Origin: Cinnamomum chago
Lineage: Eukaryota > Streptophyta > Magnoliopsida > Laurales > Lauraceae
Assembly (NCBI GenBank): GCA_038049695.1
Contig: CP142456.1
Coordinates: forward strand, 66,553,922 to 66,617,921
Length of the DNA: 64,000 bases
Reading direction: 5' to 3'
Shown here: one piece after another, positions 22,176 to 32,980 of the stretch
How positions within the stretch are numbered: the first letter of the stretch is position 1
Layout: every line of letters begins with the position of its first letter
Program-made: the position numbers and the translations under genes
Notes under the pieces: generated by a model
Database searches by the model: none
Told to the model about the DNA's origin: nothing
The model's input: the letters and a program-made list of their open reading frames with translations, nothing else

Positions 22176-24382
22176 ATGGGGGCTTATAGTCACTGGATAG
22201 ACTCCCATTCGGCCCTGGCAGAGCTCAAGGCGGCCTTCAAGATCCCGGAGGATGTCCAGGTGAAGGCTTCCGATAGGTCATCCGGCTATACTTTTAGCCA
22301 GGGTTGGATGCCATTCCCCCTCGTTGCCATTATCGAAGGTGGGGTTAGATTCCCCCATTCATCCTCTCCTTAGGTCCTGCCTCCGAGCCTGGAACTTATA
22401 TCCGTGCCAACTGATGCCTAATGGCTTCAAAATCATCATGGGCGTCGCCGAACTGAATAGAATCCTGGGAATCGATCTCGGCGTCCATGATATTGAGGAC
22501 GTTTACGACCTCTGCAAAACCCGAGAAGGCAGCACGTATTATCTTTGTGTCAAAGCAAAGTGTTCGCCCCTCGTCACGGCCTTGGAGGACTCGAATAAAT
22601 ATGCCGGAGATGATCGACTGTTCGTCTCTGGCAATTGGGAGTTCGGGGAGACCGAATCCGAGACTGCGTGGAGAATCCAAGTTCCGCGGTTCTTCAGGAC
22701 ACCACCGAGTAACGCCCTGTCCCTTCTACCGGGTTTCGGATTAAGACTTGCATCCTTATCCGCTCCGTTCTGATCCTTTTCTTTTCTTTTGCAGGCCTCC
22801 ACCAGCGAAGGCGAGACGCCCAGCTAGATCGTTGGCGGAGGAACAAGGTCTGGCTGGATAAAATCTACCGATACCGAGGCCACCACAACAGAGCTGCCTT
22901 CTCTCTGTTCGGGTATGAGCCGAAGTACGTGTCCTATACATGGAAATCGGGCCGCCCCGGAGAGATCGTCCTCGCCCTAGCCGAAAACGCGAGCAAGGTC
23001 GTCTCAGGCGCTGGGGCTTCCACCTCGGCTGCTGGTGCCGAAAACGATCCCTTGAGGGAGATTGAGAACTACACTTCCTCGGAGGAAATGGGAAGACGCA
23101 GACCGGCCTACCAGCTATTAAATCTGGAGGACGCCCTATTCGGCGAGCAGGTGACGGCATCCGTCGTGGCCAGACCTCCCCCTACCGCTCCTGTTGCACC
23201 GTCGAATTCCGGGACCCGGCCTTCTGCCGATGAAAAAACGGGGAGGCCAAGAAAAAGGTCCAAGGGGAAGTCCCCTGTTAGAGAGGATCAGCCACGGCCT
23301 GTCAGGGCGGCGAGGGAGATAGTAACTGAAGAGGAACAGACCCAAGCTGAGGGTTTGGAGGAGCGGTCAACTGAGCTGCCCCTCGTCGTGGCCTCGGCCG
23401 AACTAGAGGCTTTCGTGCCAGACCTTGAACTGTGGCCAGGGAGGCCATTAAATGTCGAGGGCAGAGTGGTCGGAAACTCGGCCGTGATCACGGCTCTCAG
23501 CAGGGCCTGTGCGCTCCCCAAAGACGTGGAGAGGCACCAGGCGGAGGATAGCACTCAGCTGCTGATGAAGACATTGCAGCACTCCCTCTTGGTAAGTGAG
23601 TCCTTTAAGTAGCGGTGGTTCTGGATTCTCTGTTCATTACCTAATTCCGTTTGTTTTCTTTGCAGGCCGTCCAGAGGCTTCCCCTGGTCCTGAACAGGAT
23701 CATGGAGGAAGATGCTCGGCTCGGCCGCCTGGCGGACGAAAAGCAGCGGGCCGAAGCTGCTTTGTCGGCTAAGAACGAGGAGCTGAAGGAGGCTGAGGCC
23801 AAGTGGGCCGAGCTGGACGCCCAGATCGTCTCGGCGGTGTGTGAGCTCTCACAAGTCAAATAAGAGGCGTTAGACTTACAGGAGAGGTTCAATGCCGAGA
23901 AGAGGAGGTCGGCTGAGCTGGCGACCGAGCTCGAGCGATCAAAGAAGGCGCAGGAGGAGCTCCTTGCGTTGAAACAAGCTGAGGTCGACGCGGCCTTCCT
24001 TGAGGGGACAGCAGACGCTGGGAGGAACTACACTGCTCAGATTAAGCAGCTGAGCCGAAAACTGTTTCATCTCGGCTGTCGTGCCGTGCTCAAGGAGATG
24101 GGGGTCCAAGAAGATAACCCATTGTACCTGAACCCTCCTGAATTTGGGCCCCAGGCTCCTGCCGAGACTCTCGCCTCTCCTCCACCGGAGACTCCTGCTC
24201 CTCCTCCGCCGGAGACTCCCGCTTCTCCTCCGCCTGAGACTCTTGCTCCTCCTCCTCCAGAGGCTCCTGCTCCTCCTCTGCCAGAGGCTCCCATCGACGC
24301 GGCTCCGGAGGCTCCCAAAGCCGCTCTGACGGGCGATGCTGCAGTGGTTATCATTGAAGACACCGAGGCTGGGTCGTCTTGA
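22176..24382 (+). mobile_element. Reverse-strand extra gene of Gypsy copy 2 (transposon-protein type, spliced)
   Basis: On the plus strand, opposite to this element's gag-pol. The first block starts MGAYSHWIDSHSALAEL at 22176 and contains LMPNGFKIIMGVAELN and SGNWEFGE. A middle block (about 22800-23600) contains YRYRGHHNRAAFSLF and an acidic/basic low-complexity region. A third block starts after TTTGCAG near 23665 with a coiled coil, and the tail is a Pro-rich (ETPAPPP)n repeat ending near 24380. A TTTTGCAG acceptor also precedes the middle block. Block order and sequence match the minus-strand gene of copy 1 at 16692-18918, so this is a stable part of the family. This copy looks partly broken. 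Confidence 0.7.
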
Positions 24383-24765
24383 TTTTTGTTTTTGTTTGAG
24401 AAATGTAACCCTTTTTCTCACTTTTGTCTCATCGTGAATTTGTAGTTTTGGGATGTACAATTTTCGCAATTGAATGTACAATTTTTGGAATCATGAATGA
24501 AATTTTCATTTTGCCTTAGATAATGTTTTTTGTTTTCGAATTCTGTTTCCTTATGACTCGCTATTAATTTTCACAAGTAAACGAGTTCGGTAGGAGTAGA
24601 CCGGCCAGTTTAGGACTTAGTCAGGAGTGACGTATAAACCTAAGGGGCCATTGTCAACCCTCAACCCTAAGGATGTTATTCACCTCGGTAAATTGGGGTG
24701 AAATTTGGCCGAGGCCGAATTGGAATCGCGCCTGGGTTGGTGAATACAGGCGGTCTCAGTGGCTG

Positions 24766-25221
24766 CCATAAAGGCTTTGCGCCTGGGCAGCCAAACCGAC
24801 CCGAGACGACCTTCTATATTGGCCGCAGGGGCTTCACGCCCGGGTGGCCTGTAGCCGACCCGAGGCGATCTCATCATTGGCCCGGAGGCTTCACGCCCCA
24901 GGTGGCCCGTAGCCGACCCGAGACGATCTCATCATTGGCTCGGAGGCTTCACGCCTGGGTGGCACGTAGCCGACCCGAGGCGATCTCATCATTGGCTCGG
25001 AGGCTTCACGCCCGGGTGGCCCGTAGCCGACCAGTGACGATCTCATCATTGGCCCGAAGGCTTCACGCCTGGGCTGCCCGTAGCCGACCCGAGGCGATCT
25101 CATCATTGGCCGGAAGGCTTCACGCCTGGGTGGCACGTAGCCGACCTGAGGCGATCTCATCATTGGCCCGAAGGCTTCACGCCTGGGCGGCCCGTAGCCG
25201 ACCCGAGACAATCTCATCATT
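24766..25221 (+). repeat. 57-bp tandem repeat in Gypsy copy 2
   Basis: About eight units of roughly 57 bases, each with CATCATTGGC, GGAGGCTTCACGCC and CGTAGCCGACCCGA; the outer units are diverged. It occupies the same place (after integrase, before the reverse-strand gene) as the 49-base repeat of copy 1, but the sequence is unrelated except for GGCCGA-type words. Long open frames across it on both strands are products of the repeat. Confidence 0.95.
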
Positions 25222-25276
25222 GGTCGTGGTCGAAGTACTGACACAGGATACCCCGTTCTTTCGAATGTGAACTCTT

Positions 25277-28200
25277 TCATTGAATTCTTCTAAGTACAAT
25301 AAGTACAAGTTTTTTAGAAATAGAACTTCGTTCCACGGTCTCGGTAACTGTCGACCCTCCATATCTTCGAGTCTGTAAGTCGGCTGTCCAGCAACGGAAA
25401 TCACCTTGAATGGTCCGTGCCAATTTGGCGCCAGCTTGCCCCTGATTTGGATCCTTGTCCCCCGGGAGTGCTTTCTTAAGAACCAGCTCTCCTACTGAAA
25501 ATTTCCTTTCCCTAACCCTCTGGTTATAACCTCTGGCCAGATGCCGCTGATAGGCTGCAAGCCGAATTGCTGCTACTTCTCTTCGCTCATCGGCGAGGTC
25601 CAGTTCCACAGCTAGATGCGACTCATTTCGGCCCTGGTAGAAGAGTTCGGACCTTAGAATAGGGAGGCCAATCTCTAAGGGAATGACGGCCTCCATCCCG
25701 TAGGCTAGGGAAAAAGGTGTTGCCGAAGTCGACCGCCTTGGGGTCGTTCGGTAGGCCCATAGGACGCTCGGGAGCTCTTCCACCCATCTTCCTTTGGCTC
25801 TGTCAAGCCGTTTCTTCAGCCCGTCGAGTACTACTTTATTAGAAATTTATGCCTGACCATTACTCTGCGGATAGGCCGGGGTAGAGTAGTGATTGCGGAT
25901 GCCATGCTCCTGGCAGAAGCTTCTGAAGAGGTTGGAATCGAACTGGGTCCCGTTGTCCGAGATCAATGTTCTGGGGATGCCGAACCTTGTGACGATGTTT
26001 TTCCAGATGAAGTTTTTGGAATCCTGCTCCGTGATAGAGGACAGCGACTCCGCTTCGATCCACTTAGTAAAGTAATCCGTGGCTACTATCAGCCACCTTT
26101 TATTTCCTGGAGTTCGGTGGAGTGGTCCCACTATGTCGAGCCCCCACTGGGCGAATGGCCATGGGTTAGAAAGCGGACTGAGGTCCTGCGTTGGCTGATG
26201 TAGAGAGTGGGAGAATTTCTGACACTTCTCTCATTTTTTTCGCGTATACCTGCGCATCCTTCTGCATATACGGCCACCAGTAACCTTGGCTAATAGCCCG
26301 GTAAGCTAGAGATCTCCCTCCGATATGGCTTCCGCAAATCCCTTCATGTATTTCAAAGAGGAGGTCCTCAACTTTGCTCGGATGAACGCACTGGAGGTAC
26401 AGGCCCGTGTATGACTTTCTGTAGAGCTTGACTTCGGGAGACAACCAGAATCGGGCTGCTTTCAGTCTGATTCGATGGGCCTCGCCACTGTCTTCGGGAA
26501 GCTTGTCGTCCTTGAGGTAGGCTATAATGGGGTCCATCCAACTCAGACCGAGGTCAAGACACAACACTTCCCGAGGCGGATGGGGCTCAATGCTGGGCGC
26601 GGCCAATGATCCTACTTCGATGCTTCTTTTTCTTCCTGCTTCGACAGCACTGGCCAAATTTCCAAGAGCATCTGCATGGGAGTTTGATTCCCTGCCTATC
26701 TGTTTGATTTCGGTCGTCTGGAACTGAGAGAGCAGCTTCTTTGCCAGGGCTAAATACGCGGCCATCCGGTCGTCGCGAGCTTAATAGTCCCCAGTCAGCT
26801 GGTTGGCCACCAACTGTGAATCACTGAAGACCACCAGTTGTTGAGCTTCGAGGATTTTGGCACTGTTCAGTCCATCCAATAGGGCTTCGTACTCAGCTTC
26901 ATTGTTCGACGCCTTGAAATCCAGGGTCAGAGCATGCTCGATGACCAGCCCTTCTGGAGATTGGAAAACAACTCCAGCACCGGCTCTTCTCGAGGTGGAA
27001 GATCCGTCGACGAAGACTTTCCAAACTGGGGTGAGGGCTTGGCCTTGTGATTGTTCAAGGCCCGTGGGCGCCTCATGCTCCCTGCCCCCCAGTTCGGTGC
27101 CGAGCTGGGTTGGTGCCGAACTCGAATTGAACTCGACAAGGAAATCCGCCAGAACCTGGGCCTTGATCGCTGTCCTGGGCTGATACTGAATCTCGTGCTG
27201 CCCCAGTTCGACAGCCCATCTTGAAATCCTTCCTGAAAAGTCAGCTTTTCGGAAAACAGATTTGAGTGGATGTTCCGTAACAAGCACTATGGTGTGAGTC
27301 TGAAAGTAATGAGAAAGCTTCCGCGAGGCACTAACGAGTGCTAGCGCGAGCTTCTCTAGCGGCAGGTATCTGGTCTCGGCGTCAATGAGGGTTTTGCTCG
27401 TATAGTAAATTGGTTTCTGGACTCTGTCCTCCTCTCGGATGAGGACCGAGCTCACCGCATGATCCAAGACCGCTAGATACAAGTACAAAAACTCTCCGTC
27501 AATCGGAGTCGACAGTAGAGGGGGTGAAGAAAGATAAGCCTTAAGCTCCTGAAAGGCCTGGTCACATTCTGGCGTCCATTGAAATTTAGAATTTTTCCTA
27601 AGAAGCTGAAAGAAAGGCCGGCACTTATCTGAAGATCTGTTGATGAAACGATTTAGCGCGGCAGCCATTCCGGCGAGCTTCTGGACCCCCTTTGCCGAGG
27701 TGGGACTCTGTACTCTAAGGATAGCCGAGATTTGATCTGGATTTGCCTCAATCCCCCTGCGTGTGACCAAGCTTCCCAAGAATTTACCGGAACCGACACC
27801 AAAGGCGCACTTGGAGGCATTGAGTTTGAGCTTGAACCTTTTCAAAGTGTCGAAGACTTCAGCCAGGTCTGCCAAATGGTTTTGCGCTTGCTTGGACTTG
27901 ACCACCATATCGTCGATGCAGACTTCAACAATCTTGCCGAGCTGATCGTGGAACATCTTGGTGACGAGTCTCGGGTAGGTGGCTCCTGCATTCTTCAGCC
28001 CAAACGGCATCACCTTGTAACAGTATGTGCCTCTGGGTGTTATGAAGGTTGTCTTTTCTTCGTCCGGTCCAAACAGTGGTATCTGGTGATAGCCGCAGTA
28101 TGCATCGAGGAAGCTCATTCTGTCGTGTCCGGCCGTGGCATCAATCATCTGGTCGATCTTTGGAAGGGGAAAGCTGTCCTTGGGACAGGCCTTGTTGAGG

Positions 28201-31200
28201 TCAGTAAAGTCGACGCACACCCTCCATTTGCCAGTCTTCTTCTTGACAACCACGGTATTGGCTAGCCAGGTCGGGTATTGGACCTCTCTAATGGCTCCGG
28301 CCTCGAGCAGTTTATCCACCTCTTCGACCACGGCCTCGGTTTGTGGCACCCCAGTCCTGCGGGCTTTCTGCATCACAGGTTTATGTTTAGGGTCCACATT
28401 CAGTTTATGGCATATTACCCCTTGGTCGATGCCGAGCATCTCTTGGGGCGTCCAGGCGAAGGCATCTTTGTTCAGCACCAGGAACCGGACCAGCTCGGAC
28501 TTCTCTGGCTCCCCGAGCTGACTGCCGAGCAGGAAGAACCGTTCCGGATCTTGTGAGTCGATCCTGATTTCGGTCAGGTCCTCCACGCTTTTTATTTCCG
28601 GGTCCTGACTGACCTCATCTAGCTTCTTCTCCAACGTCTTCTCCATCTCGGCCATGTTAACCTCCTTGGGCTCTCGCTCTCCGGACACTACAGCTGTCAG
28701 ACACTGCTTGGCTGCCTGCTGATCTCCTCTGATTGTGACGATTTCAACTCTGCCATTCTTCCCTTCCCATGGAAATTTCAGCTTCTGGTGGAGAGTAGAA
28801 GGGACTGCTTCTAGACTATGGAGCCAGGACCTGCCCACTATAGCATTGTAAGGCGAGGGTGCGTCAACCACCATGAAGGTTGTCACAACAGACGCGCCAC
28901 CGGCCTCGACCTTGAACGTCACCTTTCCCTTGGGGTACACCGGCTTGGCGCTGAAGCCGATGAGGGGAATTCGGGCCTCCTGCAGATCCTTCGCCGTCAG
29001 TCTCATCCTTCGAAAACTATCGAAATAGAGGATCTCGGATGAACTGCCGGGGTCGACGAGGACCTTCTTCACGGTGCAATCCTTCACGCCTTGCTTAGAG
29101 CAATCGAATTTCAGAGTGACGATCAATGGGTCGTTGTGGGAAAGTTGTACCCCTTCCAAGTCTGCATCTGCGTTGTGGGGAAGTTGTACCCCTTCCAAGT
29201 CTGCATCTGCGTTGTGGGGAAGTTGTACCCCTTCCAAGTTTGCATCTGTGAACCTGATTTCGGGCCGCTCCCTCCGAGCCCTCTTCGGGGCTGAGCCGAA
29301 TTCGGCCGCCATGACCTGCTTACTGTGAGAGGCATGCCGGGCCTCGGCACGAGCTCGGTTACTTCCCTTGGGCGGGGGAGCTAAATGGATGACATTAATG
29401 ATTTTCTCCGACCCGTCTCTATCGCTTCCTCTTTCGTCTCGGCGCGGGGCTCCGGTGTCGGCCCTGGTGTCCGCCTTAACGAACTCCTGCAGGTGTCCTT
29501 CCTGGACAAGCTTCTCCAAATGTGACCGCAGTATCCTGCATTCCTCAGTTTTGTGGCCGCTCTCCTTGTGGTACGCACAAAAGCTTGTCTGATCTCGAGA
29601 AGACGGGTCGCCTCTCATGGGCTCTGGCCAGCTGAAGTACGACCTAGATTTGATCTTGTACATGATCCTGTGGATGGGCTCCTTAAAGATCGTGTTAACT
29701 GCCCGGTATACATCCTTGGACAGTCTGGGCCTTTTCCCTCTCGCCGAGGTGAATGCCTGAGCTCTAGCCGAGCTAGCTGACGCCCAGCGTCTGTTTGGAT
29801 CATCTCTTCGGGACTCGTCTCTTCGGGATGGTCCCCTATCTTTCTTGGAGGTCTTTTCTCCTTGGTCCCTCCGCGCGGCCCCATGGCTTTCTCGAGCCCT
29901 GACCTGGTCGTCCTCTTGGGCGATATAGCGGTTGACTATGGACATGAGCGCCGCTATGGAGGACACTGGATTCCTGGCCAGATCTTTGCGAAGGTCACTC
30001 TCTGGCAGCAAGGCATTCTGGAACGCGAAGATGGCAACCTCGTCCTTGGAATTCTCGATCTGGCTGTAGACTGTCCAGAAGCGCTTCGTGAACTGGGTGA
30101 CGTTCTCTTCTCGTTTCATTTTCAGGGCCATAATATCCGCATCTGTTTTCGGCAGGATTCTGTAGGCCTGGAACTTCTTCATGAAGGATTGCTGGAGCTG
30201 CTGCCAACTCGAAATGGACCCCTCCGGGAGCGCACAGAACCACTTCAAGGGGAGGTCACCCAAACTGGAGGAAAAGACTCGACAGTTTAGATGGCCCTCA
30301 TCTCCCCACACAGACATCCTCTGGGAGAAGTGCCTGAGATGCGCAGCTGGATCCGAGACCCCGTCATAAGTGACGAACCTCGGGACGGTGAACTTCTTCG
30401 GCAAGGGGTATCTCCTGACGTCGCGAGAGAAGGGGGATGTGCCGAGATCAACAGTCTCACAGGCCTCCTGTTGGTCTCGGGCGAGACCGGCCACCTCGAG
30501 GTTGCACTGGACTGTCTGCTTGATGGCTCGTCCAGCCACTCCTGACTGTTAAACTTGCTCTCTGGAATGGTCTCCGACGCTTTCCTCGAGTAGCTACGGC
30601 TGGTGCTCGAACCTTCGTCTCGAGTTCGGTCGCGCCTTTTCGCATTCAGATGGTCCCTCAAGTCTTTCTCAGGGGAGTCAGGGCGCCTGCCACGAGACAT
30701 CCTCCTCTCGCGCTGTCGCTGCGAGTGTTGCCGCTGCCGCGACTGCTGCTGTTGAGAATGCTGCTGATGTCTTGCCAAACTCGTAGCTCTTTCCAGCTGC
30801 TGCTGGAGCTGGCGGATCAGAGCGTCCCTTTCTTTGGTAGCTTCATTCTGCGCTCTAATCTCTTCAAGGGTGGAGTCGAAGTCATCATCAGGATTATACT
30901 CTTCATCTTCAGTGTCCTCAACATCCTCCATCTGATCAGAGGGACGTAGTCCATCGACCACTGGAGACTTACTCCGCTGATCCCGACCCGTCAGGAGGCC
31001 TCCCTCAGGCTGCTGTTGAGAGTCTCTCCTCCGGAGAGCAGACTCCGAGCGAAGGTCATGCTCCTGAACGTTGATCCGGATGAGATCACGTTCGGCGTCG
31101 TCCTCTACAACTGGTTGCTTCCCAGACCTCTTCTTGGCAGGAAGGAGGTTAGAGGATGGTCCTGCACGCCTTGTCTTAGAAGTTTCTCCGCCTTTCGCAG

Positions 31201-31213
31201 TTCTCCTCGTCAT
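25277..31213 (-). mobile_element. gag-pol region of Gypsy copy 2 (broken fossil)
   Basis: Read right to left: gag start region (MTRRTAKGGETSK near 31213), gag core (30400-29860), Cys/His cluster (about 29590), a 39-base in-frame triplication (29130-29245), protease (29100-28800), reverse transcriptase (28270-27730), RNase H (27560-27260), archaeal-type RNase H (27030-26640) and integrase (26400-25850). Most of gag through the second RNase H is still one long reading; the integrase end is the most damaged, and I count about four or five breaks in all. Domain order and sequence are close to copy 1. Confidence 0.92.
29130..29245 (-). repeat. Three-copy 39-bp tandem repeat between gag and protease
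   Basis: A 39-base unit coding for ADADLEGVQLPHN (13 residues) is present three times in tandem in copy 2, against once in copy 1. The units are almost identical, so the expansion is recent. Confidence 0.9.
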
Positions 31214-31240
31214 GGTGATAGGGAAGATTATGCAAATCGT

Positions 31241-31257
31241 TCCCACAGACGGCGCCA
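31241..31257 (-). other. Primer binding site of Gypsy copy 2
   Basis: On the minus strand TGGCGCCGTCTGTGGGA, identical to copy 1 and two bases from the LTR. Confidence 0.85.
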
Positions 31258-31259
31258 AT

Positions 31260-32092
31260 TGTAAGTACAAAAAATATACTCACAAATCTAAAGGGGTGCC
31301 TTAAGGGACTTATCCAAAAGACCAGAAGAAGAGCTGCTCGATCTGAGAACCTGAAAGGGAAGAAGAAGAGGAAGAAGACGTCAAAGGACCCTGGCCGTGG
31401 GCAGCGTAGGGCTCTCTGATGCCTGAGTGAGTGCAGGTTGGAGAAGAATGGGGAAATGTCAAGAGCATTTTTGCATGTAAGTGTGCATACCTCTTCTTGG
31501 GTGGTTCTTTACCTTATATGAGAGAGTTCCTCAACGCCTGCATGAATGGGCCCAGTGATCTAACTGCTGGGGTCTTGTCAGCCCATAGAGTCATTTAATA
31601 GGGGTCCATCACAGCCCGCATTGCATTGAATGAGGGTCCGATCAGCCCATACTGCATTAAATGCTAATCACATTGGGCCTGATCCTGTCCTGACTTGCTG
31701 GCGGCTGAGATCCCATCGGATCCTGTCTTGGGCCCTGTCCCAATGTGGCCGCAGCCATTGGATATGGCTTTGCCAGGGATTTGGTAAGGATGGACGACTG
31801 GGATGACATATCTGTCCTGTCAGCGTGTGCATCCATCCCGCCACGTGTCCTGCATAGGACGTGGCTGTCAGGCCCTGCCTTGGTTGGGCGGCTTATGACG
31901 CCCCTATTGGCGCACCGCCGAGGCCGAACTGGACGTGGCAGGAGTATAGCCGAAGTGAGATCGACTGATTATAACCGAGACCAACAATAGAGTTGCCGAA
32001 ACCGAAGTGATGCAGGAGCAAGTAAATAAATTCGTGGCCGTGGTCGTGACCCTAGCGGATGTCCTTGCCGAGATCGGGGACGCCCCCACACA
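31260..32092 (-). repeat. 5' LTR of Gypsy copy 2
   Basis: 833 bases, the partner of 20664-21496. On the minus strand a TATA-like CATATAAGG lies near 31514-31522. Confidence 0.95.
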
Positions 32093-32189
32093 GTATTCCT
32101 CCCAGATAAAGTGAGCATCACGATCACGATTAGCACCTAGGTCTGGAAGGTAACATGCTCCAGCAACCATCTTAAGGGATATGTCGTTC
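32093..32189 (-). pseudogene. PP2C relic, 5' part of the N-terminal catalytic exon
   Basis: After an acceptor (AATTGCAG) at 32190, the minus strand reads NDISLKMVAGACYLPDLGAN, then RDRDAHFIWEEY. The active family reads LKLVSGACYLPHPDK...GGEDAHFI. The next residues (QAFGVAYGG) lie across Gypsy copy 2 at 20663 and below. GTATT occurs on both sides, and the frame continues across the target duplication, so the exon was still in one frame at this point when the element entered. Confidence 0.88.
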
Positions 32190-32678
32190 CTGCAATTTAA
32201 AAGCAAGCCAATCACCATTATAAGTTTAAACACACACAGAAGGTTTGGGATATGTAATTTTATTTCGTGTCTTTTTTATTTTGGAAGGCTGGATTGTGGT
32301 ATTTTCTATCTGTGTTTCCGCTGCTTGGTTTCCTCCTTTAATGATATATCTTCCCTTACCAAAAAAAAAAAAAAATTTATGCTATTACAGAGTCCATGCA
32401 ACTATATGTATGTGCATGCAAATGGGTTGGGTTTGGTCAGTTTTTTGGTAGTTGGGCTGGGCTTGTTTCTGTTAATTCGGTCCATAGTTTGTCTTGGGCT
32501 TGTTTCTGGTGCAATCTCCCATTTGAGATTTTATCAAACATAACCCAAGAAAAAATGCATATCTTCCTTGTTAAGGGAAAGCAAATGTGAAGAAAGCGAT
32601 TATTGAGAGAGTGTCGATTTGTTTCTAGCGAGAGGAATGTCGTTTCCTTGAAAGAGGAATAGAGGCAGTTAGTCATAC
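32190..32678 (-). other. Intron of the PP2C relic (putative)
   Basis: The left edge is an AG acceptor and the right edge a GTATGA donor on the minus strand. It contains an A-rich tract (32358-32375) that may be the tail of a small retroposed insertion; nothing else is recognised. Confidence 0.45.
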
Positions 32679-32760
32679 CTCAGGGACTGGACGTGCGACT
32701 GTTCCAATATGCATATGGAACAATTGTCTTGCTTGTACTGGAATTCGCCACGGGCTCATC
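32679..32760 (-). pseudogene. Possible upstream exon of the PP2C relic
   Basis: The minus strand ends CTGAG|GTATGA, and joining at that donor keeps the reading SHVQSLR-NDISLKMVAG, in phase with the next exon. The residues are not conserved enough to recognise, so this rests on the splice site and phase only. Confidence 0.35.
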
Positions 32761-32875
32761 TTCCTCGGCAAGATTAGAAAAACAAAACGGAAACAACAGA
32801 GAAGAGGTGAAATTTAGAGGAGAGACCAACAAATAAATATACCAAAAACTTATAATCATATCAAAATAGATATAT

Positions 32876-32980
32876 GACGCATGCCCGCGCTAAGCCGAGG
32901 CCTAGAAATAAAAACACGTTCAATTTGTGGCTATTTTATGAGATATTAATTCTAGCAAAGCAAGCACGGGCAATATAATC
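32876..32980 (-). mobile_element. Helitron 3' end fragments
   Basis: Two Helitron-like 3' motifs in tandem: a GC hairpin remnant (CCCGCGCTAAGC, 32885) and CTAGCAAAGCAAGCACGGGC (32952), which on the minus strand reads as hairpin then CTAG. The first is followed by bases nearly identical to 3566-3610. Confidence 0.4.

Larger units (their letters stand above)
20664..32092 (-). mobile_element. Ty3/Gypsy LTR retrotransposon, Tat lineage, copy 2 (fossil)
   Basis: An 11.4-kb element on the minus strand with 833-base LTRs, bounded by a perfect 5-base target duplication GTATT (20659-20663 and 32093-32097). Order, read right to left: 5' LTR, primer site, gag, protease, reverse transcriptase, RNase H, archaeal-type RNase H, integrase, a 57-base tandem repeat, an extra gene on the plus strand, purine tract, 3' LTR. 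I count about 25 LTR differences (3.0%), nearly all transitions, giving roughly 1.1-1.2 million years at 1.3e-8 per site per year; methylated-cytosine decay may inflate this. Structure is complete; the coding region has about four or five breaks. It is related to copy 1, but its LTRs and tandem repeat are of a different type. Confidence 0.95.

Noticed and set aside
24698-25280. Long repetitive open frames on both strands (RSRPEAISSLARRLHAW type)
   Set aside because: They are translations of the 57-base tandem repeat, whose unit is a multiple of three, and have no start context or homology.
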